A stretch of DNA of 64,000 nt from an uncultured Prevotellaceae bacterium (GCA_900316585.1 ONDM01000010.1:62001-126000), one strand, 5' to 3'. Shown: positions 16,816 through 24,520, numbered from the stretch's first letter. Made by a program: numbers and translations. Notes: generated by a model from the sequence alone, not told the origin.

Positions 16816-16840
16816 CCATACATTGAATTGAAAAAAGAAT

Positions 16841-17200
16841 TTATTTGGTATAATCTGCTATGTGGTTATTGTTGAGGGTTGCATTCAGGATCTGCAGGTA
16901 CTTCTTGTATTGGTTGATACTAAGTACACGGCTTGCACTCTTCAAGTTCTTATTTACTGCTTTCTTGATTTCCTGTTTTTTAGAGGTCTCGTCATTGTTC
17001 TGAATAGCTTCCTGGATAGCCTCCTGAAGATTGATGGTTGCCTCTTCCAAAACGCTGCTTTGGTATCCGTCCATCTGGAGAGCGCTCTCCATCTTGGTCA
17101 TTCTACTCTTTACTGAATTGTCAGTGTTGTTGTTTACTGCTGCGAATGAGCTTGCTGATACTGCGAAAACTGCTACTAAAGAAAGGATTAATTTTTTCAT
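16841..17200 (-). CDS. Small exported protein of unknown function
   Basis: This 119-residue protein has a clear signal peptide (MKKLILSLVAVFAVSASSFA) and a mainly helical, Gln/Asn/Lys-rich mature part (EEATINLQEAIQEAIQ; KKQEIKKAVNKNLKSASRVLSINQYKKYLQIL). The length and helical, Met-poor composition are distantly like periplasmic CpxP/Spy-type proteins, but I cannot assign it. It has a textbook promoter and its own terminator, so it is expressed on its own, probably strongly. Confidence 0.82.
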   Translation of the reverse strand: MKKLILSLVAVFAVSASSFAAVNNNTDNSVKSRMTKMESALQMDGYQSSVLEEATINLQEAIQEAIQNNDETSKKQEIKKAVNKNLKSASRVLSINQYKKYLQILNATLNNNHIADYTK

Positions 17201-17240
17201 AATTTCTATTTTTTAATGATTATTATTCTGTTTGACACTA

Positions 17241-17271
17241 CAAAGGTATGATGGAAAGATAGGGATTCAAA
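17241..17271 (-). promoter_or_regulatory. Promoter of the 16.8 kb small exported protein
   Basis: Minus-strand TTTG (17268-17271), exactly 19 bases, then TACCTTTG (17241-17248). An inverted repeat AATCGACGAA / TTTGTCGATT (17306-17335) lies upstream and could be an operator. Confidence 0.8.
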
Positions 17272-17349
17272 GTCCGGTCCGACTATTGCAGGTGAACTTT
17301 CGACCAATCGACGAATCTGAGGCTCTTTGTCGATTATCTATAATAAAAA

Positions 17350-17400
17350 AAGGTATAAAGATAGAGACTTGCATTTGCTGCGTGCTCTTCCTTATACCTT
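17350..17400 (-). terminator. Long terminator hairpin downstream of the 17.7 kb gene
   Basis: On the minus strand AAGGTATAAGGAAGAG pairs with CTCTATCTTTATACCTT (about 16 bp, one bulge, one G-U pair) and is followed by TTTTTTTATTA. It probably ends transcription from the 158-residue gene about 250 bases upstream, leaving a long 3' untranslated region. The rest of 17401-17649 holds no reading frame or promoter I can support. Confidence 0.7.
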
Positions 17401-17649
17401 ATATATAATAATGGATGTAAAGACGGTGATGACTAATTATGTTGGAATATGCTTTGTAAAATGAATAGGTTGTGACTAAAATTTTACAAATCTCCCTTAT
17501 AGAAAATGACACCTGTGACCATGGCATTTAGGGCTAAAAATTACTCTCTCCCTGGAGAAATATTTTTCCCCTACTGGTGAATTATTCTTCGCTAGTTAAT
17601 GCCTTGAGTGTTCTTTCTGCTTTTCTTGTATCTTCTTGGTAAAAAATAT

Positions 17650-18126
17650 TTATTTCTTCTTTTTCTCAGCGCCGCTGTACTTGCTTGTCCCGTAGTTGAT
17701 GGCCTGGAAATGAGTTTTCTGGTAGACTTCAAAGAGCTTTTCGTCTAAGATGACTTGGTTGGCATCATCTATATGGTCTATGATACGGACTTCAGAGAGA
17801 AAAGCTTTTTTGATATTCTCGTCTTCGGCTAGCTGAGGCCACCATTCTTTCAGCAGGGCTTCCTTAACATCGTCTAGGGTATAGCTGCAGAAACGATCCC
17901 TCTTGGCTTTGCTGTCAAGAAATTTATGGATGCGTTTTACATGCTTCTTGTCCTTCTCCATAGGGGTTAGGTGGTCGAAATCCAAATGGGTAAGAGGAAT
18001 AGCTACTGCCAGCACTGTCTCATCAATGCCAATAGAATGGTTCTCTGTGGTAAGAGCCAAAGCAGTAAGGTCGGATGAAATCTGGCGATTGATGATCTGA
18101 AGTGAATATGTGTTACTCATGTGCAT
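17650..18126 (-). CDS. Hypothetical cytosolic protein, 158 residues
   Basis: The protein (MHMSNTYSLQIINRQ; HLDFDHLTPMEKDKKHVKRIHKFLDSK; ends SGAEKKKK) has no signal peptide or membrane helix. It is charged, with a mixed alpha/beta appearance and a basic tail. An alternative start is the ATG at 18120, two codons in. A -7 box lies about 70 bases upstream. I do not recognise the family. Confidence 0.78.
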   Translation of the reverse strand: MHMSNTYSLQIINRQISSDLTALALTTENHSIGIDETVLAVAIPLTHLDFDHLTPMEKDKKHVKRIHKFLDSKAKRDRFCSYTLDDVKEALLKEWWPQLAEDENIKKAFLSEVRIIDHIDDANQVILDEKLFEVYQKTHFQAINYGTSKYSGAEKKKK

Positions 18127-18196
18127 AAATAAATTAGTGTATTGTATTTATGAGGATTTTTAGCTTGTTTTTCCCGCATTTTCTCCTTTTTTTTTG

Positions 18197-18204
18197 CAAA
18201 TATA
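18197..18204 (-). promoter_or_regulatory. -7 box for the 158-residue protein
   Basis: TATATTTG on the minus strand, 71 bases before the start codon. No -33 match is seen. Confidence 0.5.
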
Positions 18205-18293
18205 GCAAATTCTGAAAAAAAAATTAGTTGTCTTTTGGCAGAATAGTAATCTTGAGGTAAGAAAAAATGCATTAGTAGTTGTTTTGTAAGGTT

Positions 18294-18327
18294 AGAGCCC
18301 ACCAGGATTTAAAATCTGATGGGCTCT
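18294..18327 (-). terminator. Hairpin after the 18.4 kb lipoprotein
   Basis: AGAGCCCACCAGGATTT pairs with AAATCTGATGGGCTCT with one bulged base. One pair is valid only as G-U in minus-strand RNA, suggesting it terminates the leftward lipoprotein gene, although the T-tract is poor. Confidence 0.5.
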
Positions 18328-18378
18328 TCATTCTAGAATCAACTTTTATTTAACAACTTGAAATTATGAAAAATGTGG

Positions 18379-18612
18379 TTACCATTTAGCATTACGATCA
18401 TGACGGCTGCGCTGAGGACCACGGTAGCTTTCATCGTTGAAATTACGGGTGCGACGTGATTCCTGACGACCTTCATTGCGACTTGCATACAGTTCCTGCT
18501 TTGGTGCCTTGTTTACGTTAAGAGATATACTTGGCAGTGGGCGTACGCTCAAACAACTTGTCAAACTCATTGTCATCACTAAGCAAACTAGTATGTAAGT
18601 AAACTTTTTCAT
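18379..18612 (-). CDS. Small basic lipoprotein
   Basis: This 77-residue lipoprotein has the lipobox LTSC (Cys near residue 20). The mature part of about 57 residues is strongly basic and Arg/Asn/Ser-rich (RNEGRQESRRTRNFNDESYRG; ends RSRHDRNAKW). No folded domain is obvious, so it may be an unstructured envelope protein that binds anionic polymers; this is inference from composition. Its promoter is copy B of the duplicated element, with TTGC-N19-TATCTTTG. Confidence 0.78.
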   Translation of the reverse strand: MKKFTYILVCLVMTMSLTSCLSVRPLPSISLNVNKAPKQELYASRNEGRQESRRTRNFNDESYRGPQRSRHDRNAKW

Positions 18613-18651
18613 AATGCTTTATTTTTTAATTATCTTTTGTTTTATTTTGTT

Positions 18652-18747
18652 ACTGCAAAGATATGTGTAAAAATAACACAATGCAAGAGGGAAATCCCTA
18701 TTTTGCAGTAGGGGAATCCCTAAAAGTGTAAAAAATACGCAAAATAT
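18652..18747 (-). promoter_or_regulatory. Duplicated promoter/operator element, copy B
   Basis: This is the near copy of 16616-16708. On the minus strand TTGC (18683-18686), 19 bases, TATCTTTG (18656-18663), and upstream the blocks AGGGATTCCCCTA and AGGGATTTCCCT. It drives the small basic lipoprotein. Between here and 18916 I see only AT-rich sequence. Confidence 0.7.
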
Positions 18748-18916
18748 ATGTTTTTTTGAGGCTTTTAGGGCTATTTTCTTGATTTTTTTAGTGATTTTAG
18801 CTTCAAGTTGGTGGAATATTCGGTAAGCAAGCAAATCTTTTTCGAGTTCAGAAATTAAGAGCGGGTAACTTTTAGTAAAAAAAACTCGGGTTGATGTAAG
18901 ATTCAGTAATTATGTT

Positions 18917-18924
18917 TATATTTG
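18917..18924 (+). promoter_or_regulatory. -7 box for the 54-residue protein
   Basis: TATATTTG on the plus strand, 21 bases before ATG 18946. No TTTG sits at the ideal distance. Confidence 0.55.
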
Positions 18925-18945
18925 CAATATAATATAATAATGTAG

Positions 18946-19110
18946 ATGACTCCGGAATTATTAGTGGAAAGTTCCATATATTATGGCATGTATGACTATG
19001 ATACATTGCTGTCTCTGGCAATTACGTTGTTGGAGTTTAATCCGTTGGCCACTCCTGAGGACTATGATTACTTTTTGGAACAGTCCATGCAGGATGATGG
19101 CTCATTATAA
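18946..19110 (+). CDS. Small acidic protein, 54 residues
   Basis: The reading frame starts at ATG 18946 shortly after a -7 box and ends at TAA 19108-19110. The product (begins MTPELLVESSIYYGMYDYD, ends LEQSMQDDGSL) is acidic, Leu/Tyr-rich and probably helical, with no signal peptide. It lies 130 bases upstream of the GH43 gene in the same direction and may share its transcript, since no separate promoter for GH43 was found. Function unknown. Confidence 0.6.
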   Translation: MTPELLVESSIYYGMYDYDTLLSLAITLLEFNPLATPEDYDYFLEQSMQDDGSL

Positions 19111-19240
19111 CTGCAAGATTCGGCTTTTAGAATCCTGAAGAGCTTCTTCCCACTTATGGCACTATATTGTGCAGAGATGCTATTCTAAGAAGCTGCTCAA
19201 ATGATGGATCTAAAATAAAACAATAAACTATTGACTCTTT

Positions 19241-20272
19241 ATGAATAGATTTTTATGTATTTTAAGTTGTGTAGCTCTGGTGGCTTGTGCACCATCTGCC
19301 CACCAAGCAGGGGAAAAAGAACCCGTACATCATGAGTTGTGTGGGAACCCTATTATTACTAACATGTATTCGGCTGATCCTTCAGCACATGTTTTTGGTG
19401 ATTCTTTATACATTTATCCAAGTCATGATGAGGATCGTGCCGTGGGATTTGACATGAAGGATTATCATGTATATGTTACTGCTGATATGCAGAACTTTGA
19501 AGATAAAGGCGTAATCTTCAGACCGTTTGAACAGACCACCTGGGCAAAGTCTGCTGCATGGGCTCCCGATTGTGTGGAACGTAATGGAAAGTATTATCTT
19601 TATTTCCCAACAGACCAGAAGCATATTGGTGTAGCGGTTTCTGACCATCCTTACGGTCCTTTTGAGGATGCCTTAGGTCATCCGCTGATTTCTATAGATA
19701 CTCCGGGGGTAATCTGTGACAGGGATTTCATAGACCCTTGTTGTTTCATTGACGATGATGGACAGGCTTATCTGTTCGTGGGACAGAACACCTGCTGCTG
19801 TATTAAATTGAACGAGGATATGATTTCGTATGATGGTGAAGTACATATTATAGAGGGGCTAGTAGAGTTTTTTGAGGCTTCTTGGGTACATAAGTATAAT
19901 GGCAAGTATTATCTTTCATACAGCAACAGTGCACTGACAGGTCACCAACCAGAGATAGTCTATGCCATGGCTGATAATCCGTTGGGCCCTTATGATTATA
20001 AAGGTTCAATTTTAGGGCCTGTAAGTAGTGGCACTAACCACCATAGCATCGTGAAATTTGGTGCAGATTGGTTACTTTTCTATCACACTGGTGATTTGGG
20101 ACGTCAGAATTGGCCCGATAATCCTGTAATGGGTGCGTTCCACCGCTCTATTTGTGTGGATTATCTTTACTATAATGAAGACGGTACCATAAAACCGGTG
20201 AAACCTACCAGAGATGAAGAAAGAATAAAGAATAATACGGCTTTCAAAGAGCCATATGAATTAAAGCTATAA
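19241..20272 (+). CDS. GH43-family glycosidase, lipoprotein
   Basis: This 343-residue protein has a lipobox (LVAC, Cys 16) and a five-bladed GH43 propeller. Likely catalytic base Asp is in YSADPSAHVFGDSLYIYPSHDE, the pKa-modulating Asp in DRDFIDPCCFIDDDG, and the general acid Glu in FFEASWVHKYNGKYYLSYS. Family members act on arabinan, xylan or arabinogalactan side chains. A run of Cys (CCF, TCCCI) around residues 166-188 is unusual for an exported protein. A strong terminator follows. Confidence 0.9.
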   Translation: MNRFLCILSCVALVACAPSAHQAGEKEPVHHELCGNPIITNMYSADPSAHVFGDSLYIYPSHDEDRAVGFDMKDYHVYVTADMQNFEDKGVIFRPFEQTTWAKSAAWAPDCVERNGKYYLYFPTDQKHIGVAVSDHPYGPFEDALGHPLISIDTPGVICDRDFIDPCCFIDDDGQAYLFVGQNTCCCIKLNEDMISYDGEVHIIEGLVEFFEASWVHKYNGKYYLSYSNSALTGHQPEIVYAMADNPLGPYDYKGSILGPVSSGTNHHSIVKFGADWLLFYHTGDLGRQNWPDNPVMGAFHRSICVDYLYYNEDGTIKPVKPTRDEERIKNNTAFKEPYELKL

Positions 20273-20277
20273 AATAA

Positions 20278-20306
20278 AACAGACCCAAATCTGGGTCTGT
20301 TTTTTT
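20278..20306 (+). terminator. Terminator after the GH43 gene
   Basis: ACAGACCCA pairs with TGGGTCTGT across a short AATC loop, followed by a run of seven T. Confidence 0.85.
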
Positions 20307-20320
20307 AATTATGAAGGATT

Positions 20321-20677
20321 TTAAACTTTTTTATTTCGGAATACATGGATAAGTGCAATTAACTCAATTATCCAGAGGAATGCAATGACCCAGAATTTCC
20401 AGCTTATCGGAGTGAAGAACACAGCTACCAGTGCTACTAAGGAGAATAGCAGTAGAATCCAATAAAACTTGATCCATCCTTTACGGCTCACTTGTACTTG
20501 AGAACCTAATGCTTTTTTAAGAATAAAAGTAGCCAGAACGATGGCTACAACAACAGCACCAAGCATAATTCCCAATGTGGAAAGGGATTTCACATTGTCA
20601 AGGATAAAAAATTTAGGGCAAAGAAGCATCCAGAAAAACCCAATCGTACCAATTTGCCAAGTTGATCTTTTTTTCAT
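20321..20677 (-). CDS. Small four-helix membrane protein
   Basis: This 118-residue protein has four hydrophobic segments: about residues 8-26, 33-53, 70-89 and 92-112 (for example IMLGAVVVAIVLATFIL and FYWILLLFSLVALVAVFF). A basic start and end (MKKRS; FRNKKV) put both termini in the cytosol. I do not recognise a named family. A -7 box lies 27 bases upstream. Confidence 0.8.
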   Translation of the reverse strand: MKKRSTWQIGTIGFFWMLLCPKFFILDNVKSLSTLGIMLGAVVVAIVLATFILKKALGSQVQVSRKGWIKFYWILLLFSLVALVAVFFTPISWKFWVIAFLWIIELIALIHVFRNKKV

Positions 20678-20703
20678 TTTTATTATAGTATCATATTTGA
20701 GTA

Positions 20704-20711
20704 CAAAGATA
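20704..20711 (-). promoter_or_regulatory. -7 box for the four-helix membrane protein
   Basis: TATCTTTG on the minus strand, 27 bases before the start codon. Confidence 0.55.
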
Positions 20712-20835
20712 AGGGAAATCTATCTTTTGATTGTTATACTTTTGCAGAATGAAATGTACGAAAGGATTTATTTTTATCAATTTTGGGCATTTATTAAAAG
20801 CGATATTGTCTGCAAACTGTCTGGAGATAAGAAAA

Positions 20836-20863
20836 AGCCTGAATAGCTTTTACTACTCAGGCT
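20836..20863 (-). terminator. Terminator after the His-rich protein gene
   Basis: An 11-bp stem in minus-strand RNA (AGCCTGAGTAG / CTATTCAGGCT, one G-U pair) followed by TTTTTCTTA. Confidence 0.8.
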
Positions 20864-20882
20864 CTAGGTACTGTAATCAGTT

Positions 20883-21275
20883 TTATCTTAATATGGACAA
20901 AAGTGCTGCTGTTACTACCGCTCCAGTGGCTACTGCTGCAACTGTTCCAGCATCGTTATAATGGTGGTGATGGTAGTGTACACGTGCAGGTGGTGGAAGC
21001 ACTGGTACAGGAGTTGGATGATAAACCACTACTGGTCTTGGGACTGGATAATGAATCGCATGTCTCCGAGGTGCTGGTGCATGATGGTGCTTGGGCGCAT
21101 GTCTATGCATTTTGTATGCTGAGGCTGCATGTGGTCCGTGTAATGGAGCAGGAGCCTCTATAGTGTAATGTACGTCACGATGGTGATTTCTTCCTTTATA
21201 TTTTCCTTGAGCATTTGCGTTCATTGAACCGAATGCCAACATGGCTGCTACCATTCCAATTATCATCTTTTTCAT
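20883..21275 (-). CDS. Exported His/Pro-rich protein with C-terminal hydrophobic segment
   Basis: This 130-residue protein has a signal peptide (MKKMIIGMVAAMLAFGSMNANAQ). A low-complexity middle rich in His, Pro and Ala follows (MHRHAPKHHHAPAPRRH; ARVHYHHHHY), then a hydrophobic C-terminus (VAAVATGAVVTAALLSIL). The His clusters could bind Zn, Cu or Ni at the envelope and the tail could anchor it in a membrane. These are inferences from composition. Its promoter has the same TTGC-N19-TATCTTTG form as copy B. Confidence 0.78.
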   Translation of the reverse strand: MKKMIIGMVAAMLAFGSMNANAQGKYKGRNHHRDVHYTIEAPAPLHGPHAASAYKMHRHAPKHHHAPAPRRHAIHYPVPRPVVVYHPTPVPVLPPPARVHYHHHHYNDAGTVAAVATGAVVTAALLSILR

Positions 21276-21319
21276 AGCTTTTCTCTATTATAGTTTTACA
21301 ATCCCTTTTCTTTGTACTG

Positions 21320-21350
21320 CAAAGATAGACTGGGAATTATCCCCTTGCAA
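21320..21350 (-). promoter_or_regulatory. Promoter of the His-rich protein
   Basis: Minus-strand TTGC (21347-21350), 19 bases, TATCTTTG (21320-21327), then TGCAGTAC as in copies A and B. The upstream AGGGATT blocks are only weakly represented here. Confidence 0.7.
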
Positions 21351-21491
21351 TTTGTTTTTCCTAAAATAATTGGGGGGATAACCTAATCTTTATAGGGATT
21401 TTCCATGAGTATATTTAAAAATGAATGGGAATTTTAGATTTTGTTCTTGTTAAATAATTGTAAGACTATGATATAGTTAGATTCTTTTTAT

Positions 21492-21499
21492 TATTTTTG
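21492..21499 (+). promoter_or_regulatory. -7 box for the FISUMP-domain protein
   Basis: TATTTTTG on the plus strand, 47 bases before ATG 21546. Confidence 0.45.
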
Positions 21500-21545
21500 T
21501 CTCAGATGTGGGAGAATGATGTGATTAACTCTTAAAATAACTTAT

Positions 21546-22160
21546 ATGAAGATAAATATGGCAAAACCATTTTTCTTGACGCTCCTGCTATGTGCAGTTT
21601 CCATGAGTATTAGTGCTCAGGAAAAGAGGCAGGCCAATGGTCATGAATATGTAGATTTGGGTTTAAGCGTAAAATGGGCAACTTGCAATATAGGGGCTAC
21701 TCGTCCAAGTGAGTTTGGAGAATATTATGTCTGGGGTGAAACATCATCAGAGACTTTAAAGTCTGATGTAGATGTGGAGGAGCAACTGAATAAAAGTATT
21801 CACCCAGATAGTGGTTATGATGCAGCCCGTGAAAACTGGGGTGGAGCATGGAGGTTGCCAACTCGTGAGGAGTTTCAGGAGTTGCGTGACAACTGCTATT
21901 GGACTTGGACAACTCGTGGTGGTCAGAAAGGGGTTCGTGTAACCAGCAAGAAGAACGGGAAATCTATTTTTTTACCGGCAGAAGGCTATCGTGATTCCTT
22001 TGGTCAGCATATTGAAGACCCGTTAAGTTACTATTGGACTTCAACGTTGAGTGATGAATCTTCTGAGTATGCTTGTAGTTTGGGCTTTACCAACCGTGAA
22101 ATTATTATGGGCTTTTTTTATCGACACGATGGTTTCAATGTGCGTCCAGTGATTGATTAA
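21546..22160 (+). CDS. Exported FISUMP-domain protein
   Basis: This 204-residue protein has a signal peptide (to about SISAQ). It carries a domain typical of Fibrobacter-type major paralogous proteins: YVDLGLSVKWATCNIGA, EFGEYYVWGE, AWRLPTREEFQELRDNC and the closing GFNVRPV. The fold is C-type-lectin-like in related families and these proteins are usually surface or periplasmic. The binding partner is unknown. A perfect 15-bp hairpin lies downstream, but it points to the opposite strand. Confidence 0.85.
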   Translation: MKINMAKPFFLTLLLCAVSMSISAQEKRQANGHEYVDLGLSVKWATCNIGATRPSEFGEYYVWGETSSETLKSDVDVEEQLNKSIHPDSGYDAARENWGGAWRLPTREEFQELRDNCYWTWTTRGGQKGVRVTSKKNGKSIFLPAEGYRDSFGQHIEDPLSYYWTSTLSDESSEYACSLGFTNREIIMGFFYRHDGFNVRPVID

Positions 22161-22196
22161 TGCCTTATCAAAATTCAAAGAGATATTCAGAAAAAA

Positions 22197-22230
22197 ATGA
22201 ATGGCAATCAAGTTTTTGATTGCCATTCAT
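22197..22230 (-). terminator. Terminator of tRNA-Leu
   Basis: A perfect 15-bp inverted repeat (ATGAATGGCAATCAA and its complement, 4-base loop). In minus-strand RNA it is followed by a long T run, ending the tRNA transcript. It may also serve the FISUMP gene from the other side. Confidence 0.85.
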
Positions 22231-22232
22231 TG

Positions 22233-22314
22233 TACCCAGACCCGGGGTCGAACCGGGATGGGTTGCCCCACTGGTGTTTGAGACCAGCGCGTCTACCGAT
22301 TCCGCCATCTGGGC
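22233..22314 (-). tRNA. tRNA-Leu (CAA)
   Basis: The 82-nt cloverleaf starts GCCCAGATGGCGGAAT. The anticodon stem-loop is CTGGT CTCAAAC ACCAG with anticodon CAA, there is a variable arm, and the T-arm GGTTCGACCCC is present. The acceptor arm pairs GCCCAGA with TCTGGGT, discriminator A. CCA is not encoded. A consensus promoter and a strong terminator flank it. Confidence 0.95.
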
Positions 22315-22343
22315 TCATAAGCTTTTTCGCTTAATTGCGGGTG

Positions 22344-22374
22344 CAAAGGTAAGTGTTTTTTCTTAACTAACAAA
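22344..22374 (-). promoter_or_regulatory. Promoter of tRNA-Leu
   Basis: Minus-strand TTTG (22371-22374), exactly 19 bases, TACCTTTG (22344-22351), 30 bases before the mature tRNA. Confidence 0.8.
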
Positions 22375-22485
22375 TCTTTTTCCGAAAAAATGTGAAAATT
22401 CCATCTATTATTAGGTCTGATTAGGATAATTGAGTACCTTTATAATGTATAATAAAAGGATATTTAAGAGAACCTATTGAAGACT

Positions 22486-23568
22486 ATGAATGAACATGAT
22501 TTTTGTGTCATTTTAGCAGGAGGTGAAGGAACGAGACTATGGCCGATGAGCCGACATGATAGACCGAAACAGTTTGTAGACTTTTTTGGCATGGGACGCT
22601 CCCTGCTTCAACAGACATTTGACCGCATGTCCCATGTGGTTGATAAGGATAGAATTTACATCCTTACACAATACTCATATTTAGACCTGGCGCATGAGCA
22701 GGTCCCAGAGATTCCTCAAGATCATATTTTGCCAGAACCGATGCGCCGTAATACAGCTCCTGCTGTGACTTGGGCAGTATTACACATTTATGCCAAAGAT
22801 CCAGAAGCTAATGTTGTAGTGGTTCCAACAGATTCTTTGATTCTGGATGAAAGCAGTTTTTGGGAAGATACTCATATAGGCTTAAATTTTGTGGCAAAAG
22901 AAAAAGAGTTGCTAACTTTAAGTGTGAAACCTACCCGTCCTGAAACAGGTTATGGTTACATTCAACTTTCTGATGAAATCAAGGGAAATTTTCATCGGAT
23001 AAAGACATTCGTTGAAAAACCAGAACTGGATTTTGCAAAGTTTTTCATGGATAATGGAGAATTCTATTGGAATACAGGTATTTTTCTTTTCCGTGTAAAA
23101 GATTTTCTACATGTTGCTGGTGTACTCTTTCCAGAATGGTCACAACGCCTAAAATTGTTCACATCAGAGTGCCATGACTATAAAAAGGAAATTGAATTGA
23201 TGAGGAATAGTTATGACTCCATGCCAAATTTGAAATTAGAGAATTGCATCTTTGAGAAATATGGTAAAATATTTGTTATGCCATGTACTTTCGGATGGGC
23301 AGATATGGGAGGCTGGCGTGATTTATATGAGGCCTCTCCTAAGGATGCACAGGAGAACGTAGTTCCGGAGTCTAATGCTCTATGCTATAAAAGCAAAGGA
23401 AATGTAGTTCAAGTGCCAGAAGGGAAAATTGTGATAATAGAGGATTTGAATGATTATGTTATAGTGGATAGGGAAGATCTATTGGTTATCTGCCCTAGAA
23501 AGAATTCTCAGGAGTGGCGAAAATATGTGAATGATGTCCTGATTAACTTGGGAGAGAAATATACCTAA
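22486..23568 (+). CDS. manC: Mannose-1-phosphate guanylyltransferase
   Basis: This cytosolic enzyme makes GDP-mannose from mannose-1-phosphate and GTP for polysaccharide, O-antigen and GDP-fucose synthesis. The nucleotide-binding signature GGEGTRLWPMSRHDRPKQF is at the N-terminus, FVEKP lies near residue 182, and GWADMGGWRDLYE comes later. The length of about 360 residues is that of the single-domain type, without a fused phosphomannose isomerase domain. ATG 22486 is preferred over a TTG three codons upstream. A bidirectional terminator separates it from hinT. Confidence 0.94.
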   Translation: MNEHDFCVILAGGEGTRLWPMSRHDRPKQFVDFFGMGRSLLQQTFDRMSHVVDKDRIYILTQYSYLDLAHEQVPEIPQDHILPEPMRRNTAPAVTWAVLHIYAKDPEANVVVVPTDSLILDESSFWEDTHIGLNFVAKEKELLTLSVKPTRPETGYGYIQLSDEIKGNFHRIKTFVEKPELDFAKFFMDNGEFYWNTGIFLFRVKDFLHVAGVLFPEWSQRLKLFTSECHDYKKEIELMRNSYDSMPNLKLENCIFEKYGKIFVMPCTFGWADMGGWRDLYEASPKDAQENVVPESNALCYKSKGNVVQVPEGKIVIIEDLNDYVIVDREDLLVICPRKNSQEWRKYVNDVLINLGEKYT

Positions 23569-23580
23569 GTTTAAATATAA

Positions 23581-23617
23581 AAAGAAAGGCTCGTCCTATT
23601 TTGGCGAGCCTTTCTTT
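23581..23617. terminator. Bidirectional terminator between manC and hinT
   Basis: A perfect 13-bp stem AAAGAAAGGCTCG / CGAGCCTTTCTTT with an 11-base loop, flanked by A and T runs, so it works for both convergent genes. Confidence 0.85.
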
Positions 23618-24010
23618 TTAAAATGCAGCAGCTATATTAGCTGCAATTTCTTTGAATTCATCGGGAGTGAGTTGCAGTTTCGGGTTGCTGAATAGCATGT
23701 CTTTTTCCTTCTGCATAGGTACCAGATGAATGTGTGCATGAGGAACTTCCAGCCCTAAGACTGCCTGTCCAACCTTTATACAAGGATAAGCTTTTTTAAT
23801 AGCCTGAGCCACCTTCTTGGCAAAAACTTGCATAGCACCAATTTCCTCATCGGTCAGGTCGAAGAAATAGTCAACTTCACGCTTTGGTATGACCAAAGTG
23901 TGTCCTTTTACCAATGGGTTGATATCCAGAAAGGCATAAAAATGTTCGTCTTCGGCCACTTTATAGCTTGGAATATCTCCAGCTACGATTTTGCTGAATA
24001 TTGTTGCCAT
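23618..24010 (-). CDS. hinT: HIT-family nucleotide hydrolase
   Basis: This 130-residue protein carries the histidine-triad motif HAHIHLV at residues 91-97, which hydrolyses nucleoside phosphoramidates and similar adenylated compounds. The N-terminal CxxC-less start (IFSKIVAGDIPSYKV) and the middle GHTLVIPKREV are typical of the HinT/PKCI branch. It follows greA by four bases in the same direction, so they share an operon. Confidence 0.93.
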   Translation of the reverse strand: MATIFSKIVAGDIPSYKVAEDEHFYAFLDINPLVKGHTLVIPKREVDYFFDLTDEEIGAMQVFAKKVAQAIKKAYPCIKVGQAVLGLEVPHAHIHLVPMQKEKDMLFSNPKLQLTPDEFKEIAANIAAAF

Positions 24011-24014
24011 ATTA

Positions 24015-24479
24015 TTAAAATGAGATATTCAGGATTTCCAAAGAAATAGTACCCTGTGGTATTTTTATGTTTACTACATCACCAATCTTTTTTCCCAGGA
24101 GTCCCTGTGCGATAGGGGTATTGACAGAAATCTTGCCTTGGCGTAGATTTGCTTCGCTTTCAGAAACAATGGTATAAGCCATTTTCATGTTGTTTTTTAC
24201 GTTGCGCATTTCTACTTTAGTCAGAATCTGTACAGTGTCCGTGTTCAGCTTGGTGGTGTCAATAATCTTAGCAGCATTGATAGTCTCTTTCAGCTGATTG
24301 ATTTTCATCTCCAGCATTCCTTGAGCTTCCTTAGCTGCATCATACTCGGAATTCTCTGATAAGTCACCCTTGTCACGGGCCTCAGCTATGGCAGCAGAAG
24401 CCTTTGGGCGCTCTATCGTCTCTAAACGTTTAAGTTCTGCTACGAGTTTATCGTAGCCTTCTTTTGACATATATGCCAT
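24015..24479 (-). CDS. greA: Transcription elongation factor GreA
   Basis: This 154-residue factor inserts its coiled coil into the RNA polymerase secondary channel and stimulates cleavage of backtracked RNA. The coiled-coil tip with the acidic pair is in KGDLSENSEYDAAKEAQ near residues 38-54. The C-terminal globular domain includes VSESEANLRQGKISVNTPIAQGLLG. A second possible start is the Met three codons in. An intrinsic terminator lies between a -7 box and this start, which suggests leader control. It is co-transcribed with hinT. Confidence 0.95.
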   Translation of the reverse strand: MAYMSKEGYDKLVAELKRLETIERPKASAAIAEARDKGDLSENSEYDAAKEAQGMLEMKINQLKETINAAKIIDTTKLNTDTVQILTKVEMRNVKNNMKMAYTIVSESEANLRQGKISVNTPIAQGLLGKKIGDVVNIKIPQGTISLEILNISF

Positions 24480-24520
24480 AATCTTATTTTTTTATTATTG
24501 TTTCAGTAGGGGGTAAAACA

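Noticed and set aside
20731-20961. Plus-strand frame of 76 codons after a TACTTTTG box
   Set aside because: It runs through the terminator of, and into, the His-rich gene on the other strand; the composition is not protein-like. The box could be chance in AT-rich DNA.
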